Shown here piece by piece: positions 16,864-25,035 of a stretch of 64,000 nt of DNA. A program made the translations under genes and the position numbers. Under the pieces are notes generated by a model. The model saw only the letters and a list, made by a program, of their open reading frames with translations. It was not told the origin of the DNA and did not search any database. The DNA is from Mycolicibacterium hodleri (GTDB lineage Bacteria; Actinomycetota; Actinomycetes; Mycobacteriales; Mycobacteriaceae), in assembly GCF_006439015.1 (NCBI RefSeq), contig NZ_RCZG01000012.1, positions 182,427 through 246,426 of the forward strand, in the 5' to 3' direction. Each line of letters starts with the position of its first letter. The first letter of the stretch is position 1.

Positions 16864-16925
16864 CGCCGAGACTTCACTTGCTGACGGATTTCGCTAGATT
16901 GCCGTCATCTAGTGCAGTCTCGGCG
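16864..16925. repeat. 62-bp palindrome, 3' flank of DUF559 gene A
   Basis: CGCCGAGACT (16864-16873) pairs exactly with AGTCTCGGCG (16916-16925). The inner 14 bases on each side (16874-16887 with 16902-16915) match at 11 positions, leaving a 14-base loop. The right arm lies inside the DUF559 gene, where it encodes the final residues SPRLH and the stop. It aligns without gaps to the 62-bp palindrome at 17816-17877 at 44 of 62 positions. Confidence 0.9.
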
Positions 16926-17772
16926 ACCATCCCCGACTCTGCAATGCGTCGCGCGCCCGTCGCACCACCTCGTTCGGGGTGCGCATGTGGCGCGAACTCA
17001 CGCGAACGATGAGCCACCGCTTGGCGGCGAGGAACTCCAGTCGGTCGATGTCGTCCTCGTACGCCCTTGAGTTCGTCCAGTGCTGCTCGCCGTCGTACTC
17101 GACACCGACCATCCACTCGGGCCAGCCCATGTCGATGCGCCGTACGATCCGTCCGCGATCGCCTGCCACGGGAATCTGGGTCGCGACTCGAGGCAGACCA
17201 CCGCGGACCATGATCAGCCGCAATCGCGTCTCCTGAGGTGACTCGGCACCGCCGTCGACCAAGTCGAGGGCCGCGCGCAGGCGCCGAATTCCTCTGGCCT
17301 TCGAGTGCCGCCCGGCGATCTCCTCGACATCGCCGACGAGACAGCCCGTCGCGTTCAGCAGCGCGTCGATGCGGGCAATGCTCTTGTCCGGCAACATGAA
17401 TCGACCGATGTCGTAAGCAGTTCGGGCCGCCGTCGTGCACGGAATACCGCGGCGCACACACAGCTCGTCGCCCGCGATCGTCCCGCTCCGAACGATGATG
17501 CCGGTCGCTGCCGTGAAGCGCGAACGAGCCAGTTCGGCTGGCTCGTCGGCGGATATCCACTTCGTGCCATGCATAGCAGCTGCCGAGTTACCCACCAGCG
17601 TCGCTTCGCGGCGAGACCACAGCCAAGCCGCGAGTGCCCGATCCCGCGCGGTCAGCCCGAGCTCCCGCGGCGCGTAGATGTCACGGTGCAGTTGGACGTA
17701 CCCCATCCGTAGCTGCTGTCGCGTGAGGGCACCGGACGCCAGCGCCTCCGACGCCACCACCAATTGCTCCAC
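16909..17772 (-). CDS. DUF559 (Vsr-like) protein with AbiEi-like N terminus, copy A
   Basis: 287 aa from GTG 17772. The N-terminal about 120 residues contain a small helix-turn-helix-like segment (SGALTRQQLRMGYVQLHRDIYAP) and the TTAARTAYDIGR motif of AbiEi-like proteins. The C-terminal about 110 residues are a PD-(D/E)XK-type DUF559 domain: ESPQE (Glu177/181), RRIDMGWP (Asp214) and VGVEYDGEQHW (Glu225, Asp227), the pattern of Vsr/MutH-like nucleases. Activity is inferred, not shown. It is framed by two 62-bp palindromes, one of which supplies its C terminus. A paralogue lies at 37121. Confidence 0.8.
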   Translation of the reverse strand: MEQLVVASEALASGALTRQQLRMGYVQLHRDIYAPRELGLTARDRALAAWLWSRREATLVGNSAAAMHGTKWISADEPAELARSRFTAATGIIVRSGTIAGDELCVRRGIPCTTAARTAYDIGRFMLPDKSIARIDALLNATGCLVGDVEEIAGRHSKARGIRRLRAALDLVDGGAESPQETRLRLIMVRGGLPRVATQIPVAGDRGRIVRRIDMGWPEWMVGVEYDGEQHWTNSRAYEDDIDRLEFLAAKRWLIVRVSSRHMRTPNEVVRRARDALQSRGWSPRLH

Positions 17773-17815
17773 ACCTCTTAGGCGCGGTGACCAGCTCGTC
17801 GGTTCCGTTCGGGCT

Positions 17816-17877
17816 CGTCGAGACTGCAGAAGATGACGAGATTCGCGTCGATTCCGTCAAGAAGTGCAGTCTCGGCG
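17816..17877. repeat. 62-bp palindrome, 5' flank of DUF559 gene A
   Basis: CGAGACTGCA (17819-17828) pairs exactly with TGCAGTCTCG (17865-17874), and TGACG (17833-17837) pairs with CGTCA (17855-17859). Same length as the element at 16864 and in the same orientation, start to start 952 bases. It lies between the DUF559 start and the fadB2 stop. Confidence 0.88.
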
Positions 17878-17884
17878 GGGGACG

Positions 17885-18739
17885 TTAGTAGTCGTAGAAG
17901 CCCTTGCCCGACTTCTTGCCGAGCTGCCCTGCCTCGACCATCCGTTGCAGAAGCGGCGGCGGCCCGTACAGCGGCTCCTTGAACTCGGAGAACATGCTGT
18001 CCGCGATCAGCTTGAGCGTGTCCAAACCGACCAGGTCGGACAGCTTCAGCGGTCCCATCGGATGCGACAGCCCGGCGACGATGGCCGTGTCGATGTCCTC
18101 GACGGTCGCGACGCCGGCCTCGGCCATCCGGATCGCCGACAGCAGGTAGGGCACCAGCAGGGCGTTGACGACGAAGCCCGACCGGTCCGAACACTTCACC
18201 ACCTTCTTGCCGAGCACCTCGCCGGCGAACTGCTCGGTGCGGGCCAGCGCCTCGTCGGTGGTCACCAGCGTCCCGACCAGTTCGACGAGCGGAAGCACCG
18301 GTACGGGGTTGAAGAAGTGCAGCCCCAGCACGCGACCCGGGTTCTTCGTCGCCGCAGCGATTTTCATGATCGGGATGCTCGAGGTATTGGACGCGAGCAC
18401 GGCGTCGGGATCGGTGACGACCTCGTCGAGTGCGGCGAACACCTTGGCCTTGACGGCCGCATCCTCGATGATCGCCTCGACGACGAGCTGGCGGTCGGCC
18501 AGGTCGGCGAGGTTGGTCGTGACGGTGAGCCGCGCCAGGGCCGCGTCGCGGTCAGCCTCTTGTAGCTTGCCCTTGGCGACGGCCCGCTCCAGCGACGTCG
18601 TGATGCGGTTGCGGCCCGCTTCGACGAGCGCCTCGGACGGCTCGTAGATCAGCACGTCGACACCCGCCTTGAGCGATACCTCCGCAATGCCCGCGCCCAT
18701 TTGTCCGGCGCCGACGACCCCAACTCGTTCAATAGTCAC
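17885..18739 (-). CDS. fadB2: 3-hydroxybutyryl-CoA dehydrogenase FadB2
   Basis: 284 aa, NAD(P)-dependent beta-hydroxyacyl-CoA dehydrogenase. Rossmann motif GVVGAGQMGAGIAE at the N terminus, SNTSSIPI, LHFFNPVPVLPLVE with the catalytic His, and the C-terminal LSHPMGPLKLSDLVGLD. GTG 18739 is preferred because an upstream in-frame extension would run into the 18759 hairpin and lacks conservation. Works in short-chain beta-oxidation and butyrate metabolism. It lies downstream of icl1 on the same strand, a pairing that suits growth on fatty acids. Confidence 0.94.
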   Translation of the reverse strand: MTIERVGVVGAGQMGAGIAEVSLKAGVDVLIYEPSEALVEAGRNRITTSLERAVAKGKLQEADRDAALARLTVTTNLADLADRQLVVEAIIEDAAVKAKVFAALDEVVTDPDAVLASNTSSIPIMKIAAATKNPGRVLGLHFFNPVPVLPLVELVGTLVTTDEALARTEQFAGEVLGKKVVKCSDRSGFVVNALLVPYLLSAIRMAEAGVATVEDIDTAIVAGLSHPMGPLKLSDLVGLDTLKLIADSMFSEFKEPLYGPPPLLQRMVEAGQLGKKSGKGFYDY

Positions 18740-18758
18740 GAAGACACTCTCTACTGAA

Positions 18759-18822
18759 GCGCGAGCAGACGCAAAAGTGCCCGACACGCAGTGGTGCCGG
18801 GCACTTTTACGTCTGCTCGCGC
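18759..18822. repeat. 25-bp-stem hairpin between icl1 and fadB2
   Basis: Arms 18759-18783 and 18798-18822 are complementary at 24 of 25 positions, with a 14-base loop. The outer part reads GCGCGAGCAGACG and the inner part AAAAGTGCCCG. It lies in the 102 bases separating the icl1 stop from the fadB2 start. The GCGAGCAGACGCAAAA-type arm is, from memory, a widespread mycobacterial intergenic palindrome. It can act as terminator, RNA-stability element or mobile palindrome. Confidence 0.93.
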
Positions 18823-18841
18823 AGGGCTGGTGACTAGTGGC

Positions 18842-20128
18842 TCAGTGGAACTGACCCTCTTCGGTCGAGCCCGCGAGCGCGGTGGTCGACGACGTCGGGT
18901 CGACGGTGGTGGCGATGCGGTCGAAGTATCCGGCGCCGACCTCGCGCTGGTGCTTCGTCGCGGTGTAGCCACGCTCCTCGGCGGCGAACTCGCGCTCCTG
19001 AAGCTCGACGTATGCGCTCATCTGGTTGCGGGCGTAGCCGTGGGCCAGATCGAACATCGAGTAGTTCAGGGCGTGGAAGCCGGCGAGGGTGATGAACTGG
19101 AACTTGAAGCCCATGGCACCGAGCTCGTTCTGGAACTTGGCGATGGTCGAATCGTCCAGGTGCTGCTTCCAGTTGAACGACGGTGAGCAGTTGTAGGCCA
19201 GCATCTGGTCCGGGAACTCGCTCTTGACGCCCTCGGCGAACTTCTTGGCCAGCTCCAGGTCCGGGGTACCGGTCTCCATCCAGATCAGATCGGAGTACGG
19301 CGCGTAGGACTTGGCGCGGGCGATGCAGGACTCGAGGCCGTTCTTGACCCGGTAGAACCCTTCCTTGGTCCGCTCACCGGTGACGAACGGCTGATCGCGC
19401 TCGTCGACGTCGGAGGTGATCAGCGTGGCTGCCTCGGCATCGGTGCGGGCGATGACGACCGTCGGGACGTCGGCGACGTCGGACGCGAGACGCGCCGAGG
19501 TCAGCGTGCGGATGTGCTGCTGCGTGGGGATCAGCACCTTGCCACCGAGGTGGCCGCACTTCTTCTCCGAGGCCAGCTGGTCCTCCCAGTGCGAACCGGC
19601 GACGCCCGCGGCGATCATGGCCTTCTGCAGTTCGTAGACGTTGAGCGCGCCACCGAAGCCGGCCTCACCGTCGGCGACGATCGGGGCCAGCCAGTTCTCG
19701 ACGGACTTGTCGCCCTCGACCTTGGCGATCTCGTCGGCGCGCAGCAGCGCGTTGTTGATGCGGCGCACGACGGTCGGGACCGAGTTGGCCGGGTAGAGGC
19801 TCTGGTCGGGGTAGGTGTGCCCGGACAGGTTCGCGTCACCGGCGACCTGCCACCCCGACAGGTAGATGGCCTTGAGGCCCGCGCGGACCTGCTGCACGGC
19901 CTGGTTGCCCGTCATCGCACCGAGGGAGTTGACGTAGTCCATGTCGTGCAACTGCTCCCACAGCACCTCGGCGCCGCGGCGGGCCAGCGTGCTCTCTTCG
20001 ACCACGTGGCCCTGGAGGGCGACGACGTCCTCGGGCGAGTACGTCCGCTCGATGCCCTTCCAACGCGGATTGGTGTTCCAGTCGTGCTGGATCTGTTCGG
20101 GGGACTTCGGCGTACCAACGGTGGACAT
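18842..20128 (-). CDS. icl1: Isocitrate lyase 1
   Basis: 428 aa. Splits isocitrate to glyoxylate and succinate, and 2-methylisocitrate in the methylcitrate cycle. Active-site motif KKCGHLGG with the catalytic Cys, NWLAPIVADGEAGFGG, and SWKQHL-like NCSPSFNWKQHLDD are present. ATG 20128 (MSTVGTPKSPE) has AAGGAG 7-12 bases upstream; in-frame extension upstream is not conserved. Cytosolic. RamB-type motifs and GCTAAC inverted repeats precede it, and ramB itself lies nearby, fitting carbon-source control. Confidence 0.97.
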   Translation of the reverse strand: MSTVGTPKSPEQIQHDWNTNPRWKGIERTYSPEDVVALQGHVVEESTLARRGAEVLWEQLHDMDYVNSLGAMTGNQAVQQVRAGLKAIYLSGWQVAGDANLSGHTYPDQSLYPANSVPTVVRRINNALLRADEIAKVEGDKSVENWLAPIVADGEAGFGGALNVYELQKAMIAAGVAGSHWEDQLASEKKCGHLGGKVLIPTQQHIRTLTSARLASDVADVPTVVIARTDAEAATLITSDVDERDQPFVTGERTKEGFYRVKNGLESCIARAKSYAPYSDLIWMETGTPDLELAKKFAEGVKSEFPDQMLAYNCSPSFNWKQHLDDSTIAKFQNELGAMGFKFQFITLAGFHALNYSMFDLAHGYARNQMSAYVELQEREFAAEERGYTATKHQREVGAGYFDRIATTVDPTSSTTALAGSTEEGQFH

Positions 20129-20185
20129 CGGGGCTCCTTGACTACGAGTCTGGTGACGAGTCGCCGGTGGCCCAAAGCTCAAGGC

Positions 20186-20222
20186 TTGCTAACGCCACCG
20201 CGAGTTAGCTTTTCTGCTAACA
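20186..20222. promoter_or_regulatory. GCTAAC/GTTAGC repeats in the icl1 promoter region
   Basis: GCTAAC (20188-20193) and GTTAGC (20204-20209) form a perfect 6-base inverted repeat with a 10-base spacer. A third copy, TGCTAACA, is at 20215-20222. They begin about 58 bases upstream of the icl1 start. The motif matches the half-sites of the inverted repeat at 13804-13833. Confidence 0.55.
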
Positions 20223-20293
20223 CAACGATGTCACAGCACATACACGCAGGTCCACCCGTTTCACTTGCCAATTTTCGCCAAGCACTCGACCGG

Positions 20294-20312
20294 ATTTGCG
20301 AAGTTTGCTAAG
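20294..20312. promoter_or_regulatory. RamB-box-like motifs upstream of icl1
   Basis: ATTTGCGAA (20294-20302) and AGTTTGCTAAG (20302-20312) abut. Both resemble the (A/G)TTTGCAAA-type site bound by RamB in corynebacteria and mycobacteria. They lie within the 272-base region between icl1 and the thioesterase gene, about 170 bases upstream of the icl1 start. RamB is known to regulate icl1. Confidence 0.5.
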
Positions 20313-20400
20313 ACCACGTGCGGCTGAAACGGTTCAGAAGTTACCGTTCAGTAGCAAGTCTTCGCAGGTCAGTACGTTCGTACTGTAAAGCCAGATCGAT

Positions 20401-21177
20401 TCACAGCGGGAAGAGGCAGGCAATGGCTTTGACCTCGTCACCGACCAAATATGTGAGCGTTGTAACAGCGCGATCCGCCAGGTCTTCCCCGAAAGCGTCA
20501 GTGGACCCGGCCGGATGCACGTGCCGGGCGATCTCCAACCTGTCCCCGAGCGCCACGGGAAGATCGTGTTCGATGGTCACGCGCAGCGGCGCCGCCACGA
20601 GTTCCGGCTGGGCGTAGAGGTAGTCCTCGATGACGCTCCAGTACACCGAATTGTTCATGTGGTCGAAGATGTCGATGTCACTTACTCGCACGGGATACTC
20701 CCGCACGTCATCTGCGGTCGCGCGACTGCCCGCCTTCAGGTAGGCCTTCCATCGCAACCGGTCGACCTCGGTAGTCCTCTGCAGCCCCGCCAGAAAGTCG
20801 TCGGAGATGCGCGAGGGTCCCTGCGTCTCGCGGTTGATGTTGATCCAGAACGCCTCCGACTCAATGAGGCCGGCCCGCCTACCTTCTATGCGCACCCGCA
20901 TGTCGCACCATCGGTTGGAGGTGCCGGAGCACCAGCGTCGCAGCCGGAGCATGTCCTTGAACGCGATGGGCTCGATCATGTCGATCATGGTGCGACGCAC
21001 GATCCACAGCGGGTGGATCTCCTCGAAGCCCATCTCACGCAGCTGGTCGGACCCGATGTCCTGGATGTGCCGCGTAGCGGCGTCGAACTTCAGCCTGCCC
21101 GCACGGTCGACGTCGGCGACCCGCAGGGGCCACTCGATGTCGAAGACGTCCGGGTGCGGATCAGGGACGGGCATCAT
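20401..21177 (-). CDS. Acyl-ACP/acyl-CoA thioesterase, double hotdog (Rv0466-like)
   Basis: 258 aa from ATG 21177 (MMPVPDPHPDVF); a GTG at 21243 would add 22 residues. Two hotdog-type halves: VADVDRAGRLKFDAATRHIQDIG and VSDIDIFDHMNNSVYWSVIEDYL, the second holding the Asp-x-Asn active-site pattern of FatA-type thioesterases. Probably releases fatty acids from ACP or CoA. The gene diverges from ramB by about 145 bases and the icl1 upstream sites follow its 3' end. Confidence 0.88.
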   Translation of the reverse strand: MMPVPDPHPDVFDIEWPLRVADVDRAGRLKFDAATRHIQDIGSDQLREMGFEEIHPLWIVRRTMIDMIEPIAFKDMLRLRRWCSGTSNRWCDMRVRIEGRRAGLIESEAFWININRETQGPSRISDDFLAGLQRTTEVDRLRWKAYLKAGSRATADDVREYPVRVSDIDIFDHMNNSVYWSVIEDYLYAQPELVAAPLRVTIEHDLPVALGDRLEIARHVHPAGSTDAFGEDLADRAVTTLTYLVGDEVKAIACLFPL

Positions 21178-21321
21178 GGCCTTCCGAAGGCCTGAAGCCA
21201 GGCCCCCGTCCGGCTTCTCGGCGCGTCCATCCTTCGTGCTCACGGGTGCAAATACTGCCACAGGCCGCCGATCTGCCAATCCTGCGAAGCCCACCTTCAC
21301 AGTCTCGTTATGCTTGCTGGC

Positions 21322-22752
21322 GTGGCCAAGACCTTCGTGGGATCGCGGGTTCGCCAGCTTCGCAGCGAACGCGGATTCAGCCAGGCCGCCCTCGCGCAGA
21401 TGCTCGACATCTCCCCCAGCTACCTGAACCAGATCGAGCACGACGTGCGTCCGCTGACCGTCGCGGTGCTGCTGCGCATCTCGGAGGTCTTCGGAGTCGA
21501 TGCGACGTTCTTCGCGAGCCAGGATGACACCCGGTTGGTGGCCGAACTCCGAGAGGTGACGATGGACCGCGACGTCGGCATCGACGTCGAGCCGTCCGAG
21601 ATCGCCGACATCGTCAATGCCCATCCGACGCTCGCTCGGGCGATGGTGAATCTGCATCGGCGCTACCGCCTCACCACCACTCAGCTGGCGGCGGCGACCG
21701 AGGATCGCTTCTCCGACGGCAGCGGCTTCAGTTCGGGCTCGGGATCGATCACGATGCCGCACGAAGAGGTGCGCGACTACTTCTACCAGCGGCAGAACTA
21801 CCTGCATGAACTCGACACCGCCGCCGAGGACATGACGGTCCGGATGCGCATGCAGCGGGCCGACTTGGCCGCCGAGCTGTCAGACCGACTGGTCCGCGTG
21901 CACGGAGTGCGGATCGTCAAACGTGTCGACCTCGGCGACACGGTGTTGCACCGCTACGATCCGGTCACCCGGACCCTGGAGATCGCCAGCCACCTGGGGT
22001 CGGGCCGGTACGTCTTCCGGCTCGCGGCCGAGTTGGCCTTCCTCGAGTTCGGTGACCTCGTCGATGCGCGGGTCGACGAGGGCAATTTCACCAGCGACGA
22101 GTCGCGCACCCTGGCTCGCCTGGGCATGGCCAATTACTTCGCGGCGGCCACCGTCTTGCCCTACCGCCAGTTCCACGACGTCGCCGAGAAATTCCACTAC
22201 GACGTCGAACGGCTGTCGGCGTTCTACTCGGTCAGCTACGAGACTGTCGCGCATCGCCTGTCGACGTTGCAGAGGCCGTCGATGCGTGGGGTGCCACTGT
22301 CGTTCGTCCGCGTCGACCGGGCGGGCAATATGTCGAAACGTCAGTCCGCCACGGGTTTTCACTTCTCCTCGAGTGGCGGCACGTGCCCGCTGTGGAACGT
22401 CTACGAGACGTTCGCCAACCCCGGCAAGATCCTGGTGCAGATCGCCCAGATGCCCGACGGACGCCACTACATGTGGGTCGCACGTACGGTCGAGCGTCGG
22501 GCGTCGCGCTACGGTCAGCCGGGCAAGACGTTCGCGATCGGCCTTGGCTGCGAACTGCGCCACGCACAGCGGTTGGTGTATTCGGAGGGTCTGGACCTGT
22601 CGGGTGAGGTCGCCACGCCGATCGGTGCGGGCTGTCGGGTGTGCGAACGCGACAATTGCCCGCAGCGCGCCTTTCCCGCGCTGGGCCGGGCGCTCGACCT
22701 CGACGAGCACCGCAGCACGGTCTTCCCGTATCTGGTGAAGCACGCCCCCTAG
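21322..22752 (+). CDS. ramB: RamB, regulator of acetate/glyoxylate metabolism
   Basis: About 476 aa from GTG 21322 (VAKTFVGSRVRQL), which matches the known N terminus; an ATG at 21310 adds four residues. XRE helix-turn-helix at about 7-60 (FSQAALAQMLDISPSYLNQIE), a central IrrE-like DUF955 region (ELAFLEFGDLVD), and a C-terminal ScfR/DUF2083 domain with HFSSSGGTCPLWNVYE and the cysteine cluster GCRVCERDNCPQRAFPALGR. RamB senses carbon source and controls icl1 and its own gene. It lies close to icl1 in the opposite orientation. Confidence 0.95.
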   Translation: MAKTFVGSRVRQLRSERGFSQAALAQMLDISPSYLNQIEHDVRPLTVAVLLRISEVFGVDATFFASQDDTRLVAELREVTMDRDVGIDVEPSEIADIVNAHPTLARAMVNLHRRYRLTTTQLAAATEDRFSDGSGFSSGSGSITMPHEEVRDYFYQRQNYLHELDTAAEDMTVRMRMQRADLAAELSDRLVRVHGVRIVKRVDLGDTVLHRYDPVTRTLEIASHLGSGRYVFRLAAELAFLEFGDLVDARVDEGNFTSDESRTLARLGMANYFAAATVLPYRQFHDVAEKFHYDVERLSAFYSVSYETVAHRLSTLQRPSMRGVPLSFVRVDRAGNMSKRQSATGFHFSSSGGTCPLWNVYETFANPGKILVQIAQMPDGRHYMWVARTVERRASRYGQPGKTFAIGLGCELRHAQRLVYSEGLDLSGEVATPIGAGCRVCERDNCPQRAFPALGRALDLDEHRSTVFPYLVKHAP

Positions 22753-22762
22753 ACTCGTAGGC

Positions 22763-23317
22763 GTGAGCGCTCCCGAAACTGCACCGGCCCGCATCCCGCC
22801 CGGCGGATTCCGAGAGCTAGGACCGCTGAATTGGATAATCGCCAAGGTCGGCGCCCGGGCGATCCGAGCCCCGCGATTCAGCCTGGTCAACGTAATGGGT
22901 CAGCACCGGCTGCTGTTCCTGGTGTGGGGGCTGTACGGGTTGATGCTGCTCGCAGTCGGAAAGCTCTCCCGCAAGGATGCGGAGGTCGTGATCTTGCGCG
23001 TCGGCCATCTGCGTAACTCCGAGTACGAACTCCAGCAGCATCGCAGGCTGGCCCGTTCGCGTGGAATCGACGCGGACCTTCAGGCCAAGATCTTCGAGGG
23101 TCCCGATGCCGACGGACTCATCGACCGGCACCGGGTGCTCATCACCGCGACCGACGAGTTCGTCATGACGCGATCGATGTCGGCGGAGACCTGGGCGGCC
23201 ATGACCTTGCACTACACCCGCAAGCAACTCATCGAATTCTGTTTACTCGCAGCCAATTACGATGGCCTGGCCGCGACGATCGCGACGCTGAAGGTCCCGC
23301 TGGACTTCCCGGACTAG
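22763..23317 (+). CDS. Carboxymuconolactone decarboxylase-like protein (Rv0464c-like)
   Basis: 184 aa, all-helical AhpD/CMD fold judged from VVILRVGHLRNSEYELQQHRRLA. The CxxC redox pair of AhpD is absent (the corresponding stretch is NSEYELQQH), so peroxidase activity is unlikely. It starts with GTG 11 bases after ramB, so is probably co-transcribed. Convergent with the small membrane gene at 23325. Function unknown. Confidence 0.82.
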   Translation: MSAPETAPARIPPGGFRELGPLNWIIAKVGARAIRAPRFSLVNVMGQHRLLFLVWGLYGLMLLAVGKLSRKDAEVVILRVGHLRNSEYELQQHRRLARSRGIDADLQAKIFEGPDADGLIDRHRVLITATDEFVMTRSMSAETWAAMTLHYTRKQLIEFCLLAANYDGLAATIATLKVPLDFPD

Positions 23318-23324
23318 CCGTCGG

Positions 23325-23594
23325 CTACAGGTAGGTGACCGCGAGCACGCTGATCGAGAACAACAGGGGCGAGATCGGCAGGCACCAGAGGAAGGCTGCC
23401 TTCGCCAACGCCTTGCGGCCGTAAAACATTCGTCCGAGCAGGCCGCCTGCGACGGCGAGACCGAACGCCGCGGCCGCCACGACCAGCACCCACGCATTGA
23501 CGGTGGTGGTCTTCGTCGCCAAGGAGATTGCGGTCAGCCACAGCATGTGGCCGATGATCACCCCACCGAGTCCCGCGACGATCGTCGCTCTCAC
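23325..23594 (-). CDS. Small membrane protein (Rv0463-like)
   Basis: 89 aa with three hydrophobic helices (VAGLGGVIIGHMLWLTAISLA, AWVLVVAAAAFGLAVAGGLL, FLWCLPISPLLFSISVLAV). Inner membrane, function unknown. It follows lpdC by 10 bases in the same direction, a conserved mycobacterial pairing, and could be co-transcribed with it. Confidence 0.8.
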   Translation of the reverse strand: MRATIVAGLGGVIIGHMLWLTAISLATKTTTVNAWVLVVAAAAFGLAVAGGLLGRMFYGRKALAKAAFLWCLPISPLLFSISVLAVTYL

Positions 23595-23604
23595 GTAGTG
23601 ACCC

Positions 23605-25002
23605 TCAGAAGTTGATCATGTGGCCGGCCAGGCCGTGGAAGCACTCTTGAAGCGCCTCGGACAGCGTGGGGTGGGTGTGCACGTTGCGGCTGAGTTCGTT
23701 GACGGTCAGGTCCCACTTCTGCGCGAGGGTGAGCTCCGGCAGGAGCTCCGAGACGTCGTGGCCGATGAGGTGTCCGCCGAGGAGTTCGCCGTACTTCGCA
23801 TCGGCAATGATCTTGACGAACCCCCCTGGCTCGCCGAGGCCGTGCGCCTTGCCGTTGGCGGTGAAGGGGAACTTCGCGACCTTGACGTCATAGCCCTCGT
23901 CGCGGGCCTGCTGCTCGGTCAGGCCGAAGCTGGCAACCTGAGGCTGGCAGAACGTAGCGCGTGGCAGCATTCGGTAGTCACCCAGTGCCAGGGTTTCCGC
24001 ACCCGCAATCGTCTCGGCAGCCACCACGCCCTGCGCCTCTGCGACGTGGGCCAGCTGCAGCTTCATCGTGACGTCGCCGATGGCGTAGATGTGCGGCACC
24101 GAGGTGTGCATGTAGTCGTCGATCTCGATGGCCTTGCGGTCGGTGAGGGCGACCCCGGCCTTGTCGAGGCCGATCTCCTCGACGTTGGGCACGAAGCCGA
24201 TCGACTGCATCACCTTGTCGGCCTTGAGTTCCTCGGTCTTGCCGTCCTTGCTGATGACCACGGTCACGCCCTCGGCCCCCTTGTCGTCGATCGACTCCAC
24301 CTTCGTCCCGGTGAGGATCTTGACGCCGAGCTTCTTGAACTGCTTCTCGATCTCCTTGGAGATCTCGGCGTCCTCGTTGGGCAGCGCCCGCGGCAGGAAC
24401 TCCACGATCGTGACGTCGACGCCGTAGTTGCTCATCACGTAGCCGAACTCCATGCCGATGGCGCCGGCACCGGCGATGACGATCGACTTCGGCAGCTCCT
24501 TCTCCATGATCTGCTCTTCGTAGGTGACGACGTTCTCCGAGAGCGAGGTGCCGGGGACCAGCCGCGTGCGGCTGCCGGTCGCGATGATCGCGTTGTCGAA
24601 GGTCAGCGTCTCGGTCCCACCGTCGTTGAGCTCGACGGCGAGCGTGTTGGCGTCGGTGAAGGCGCCGCGGCCCTGGACCTCGGTGATCTTGTTCTTCTTC
24701 ATCAGGAAGTGCACACCCGCGACGCGCCCGTCGGCGACCTTGCGGCTGCGGTCGAACGCCGAGCTGTAGTCGAACGACACGTCTCCGCTGATGCCGAACG
24801 TCTTCGCTTCCTTGGTGAAGATGTGGGCCAGCTCGGCGTTGCGCAGCAGCGACTTGGACGGGATGCAGCCGACGTTGAGGCAGACTCCGCCCCAGTACTT
24901 CGGCTCGACGATGGCGGTCTTCAACCCCAGCTGGGCAGCGCGAATGGCCGCCACGTATCCGCCGGGACCGGCACCTAGTACGACGACGTCATAGTGAGTC
25001 AC
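23605..25002 (-). CDS. lpdC: Dihydrolipoamide dehydrogenase
   Basis: 465 aa flavoprotein disulfide reductase, the E3 subunit of pyruvate and branched-chain 2-oxoacid dehydrogenases and of the Lpd-DlaT-AhpD-AhpC peroxidase system. FAD motif VLGAGPGGYVAAIRAAQLG, redox pair GGVCLNVGCIPSK, NAD motif AGAGAIGMEFGYV, YAIGDVT, and the C-terminal HTHPTLSE with the catalytic His-Glu pair. Start GTG 25002. Cytosolic. Followed by the Rv0463-like membrane gene. Confidence 0.97.
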   Translation of the reverse strand: MTHYDVVVLGAGPGGYVAAIRAAQLGLKTAIVEPKYWGGVCLNVGCIPSKSLLRNAELAHIFTKEAKTFGISGDVSFDYSSAFDRSRKVADGRVAGVHFLMKKNKITEVQGRGAFTDANTLAVELNDGGTETLTFDNAIIATGSRTRLVPGTSLSENVVTYEEQIMEKELPKSIVIAGAGAIGMEFGYVMSNYGVDVTIVEFLPRALPNEDAEISKEIEKQFKKLGVKILTGTKVESIDDKGAEGVTVVISKDGKTEELKADKVMQSIGFVPNVEEIGLDKAGVALTDRKAIEIDDYMHTSVPHIYAIGDVTMKLQLAHVAEAQGVVAAETIAGAETLALGDYRMLPRATFCQPQVASFGLTEQQARDEGYDVKVAKFPFTANGKAHGLGEPGGFVKIIADAKYGELLGGHLIGHDVSELLPELTLAQKWDLTVNELSRNVHTHPTLSEALQECFHGLAGHMINF

Positions 25003-25035
25003 GACCCCCAGCCTAGTGGTCGTGCCCGAGGACCC

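Noticed and set aside
16864..17877. A simple CRISPR-like or integron attC array at the DUF559-A flanks
   Set aside because: Only two copies separated by a gene, each a hairpin; no short regular spacers and no integrase in the window.
17905..18200. Second gene within fadB2 in other frames
   Set aside because: No motifs; explained by codon bias of fadB2.
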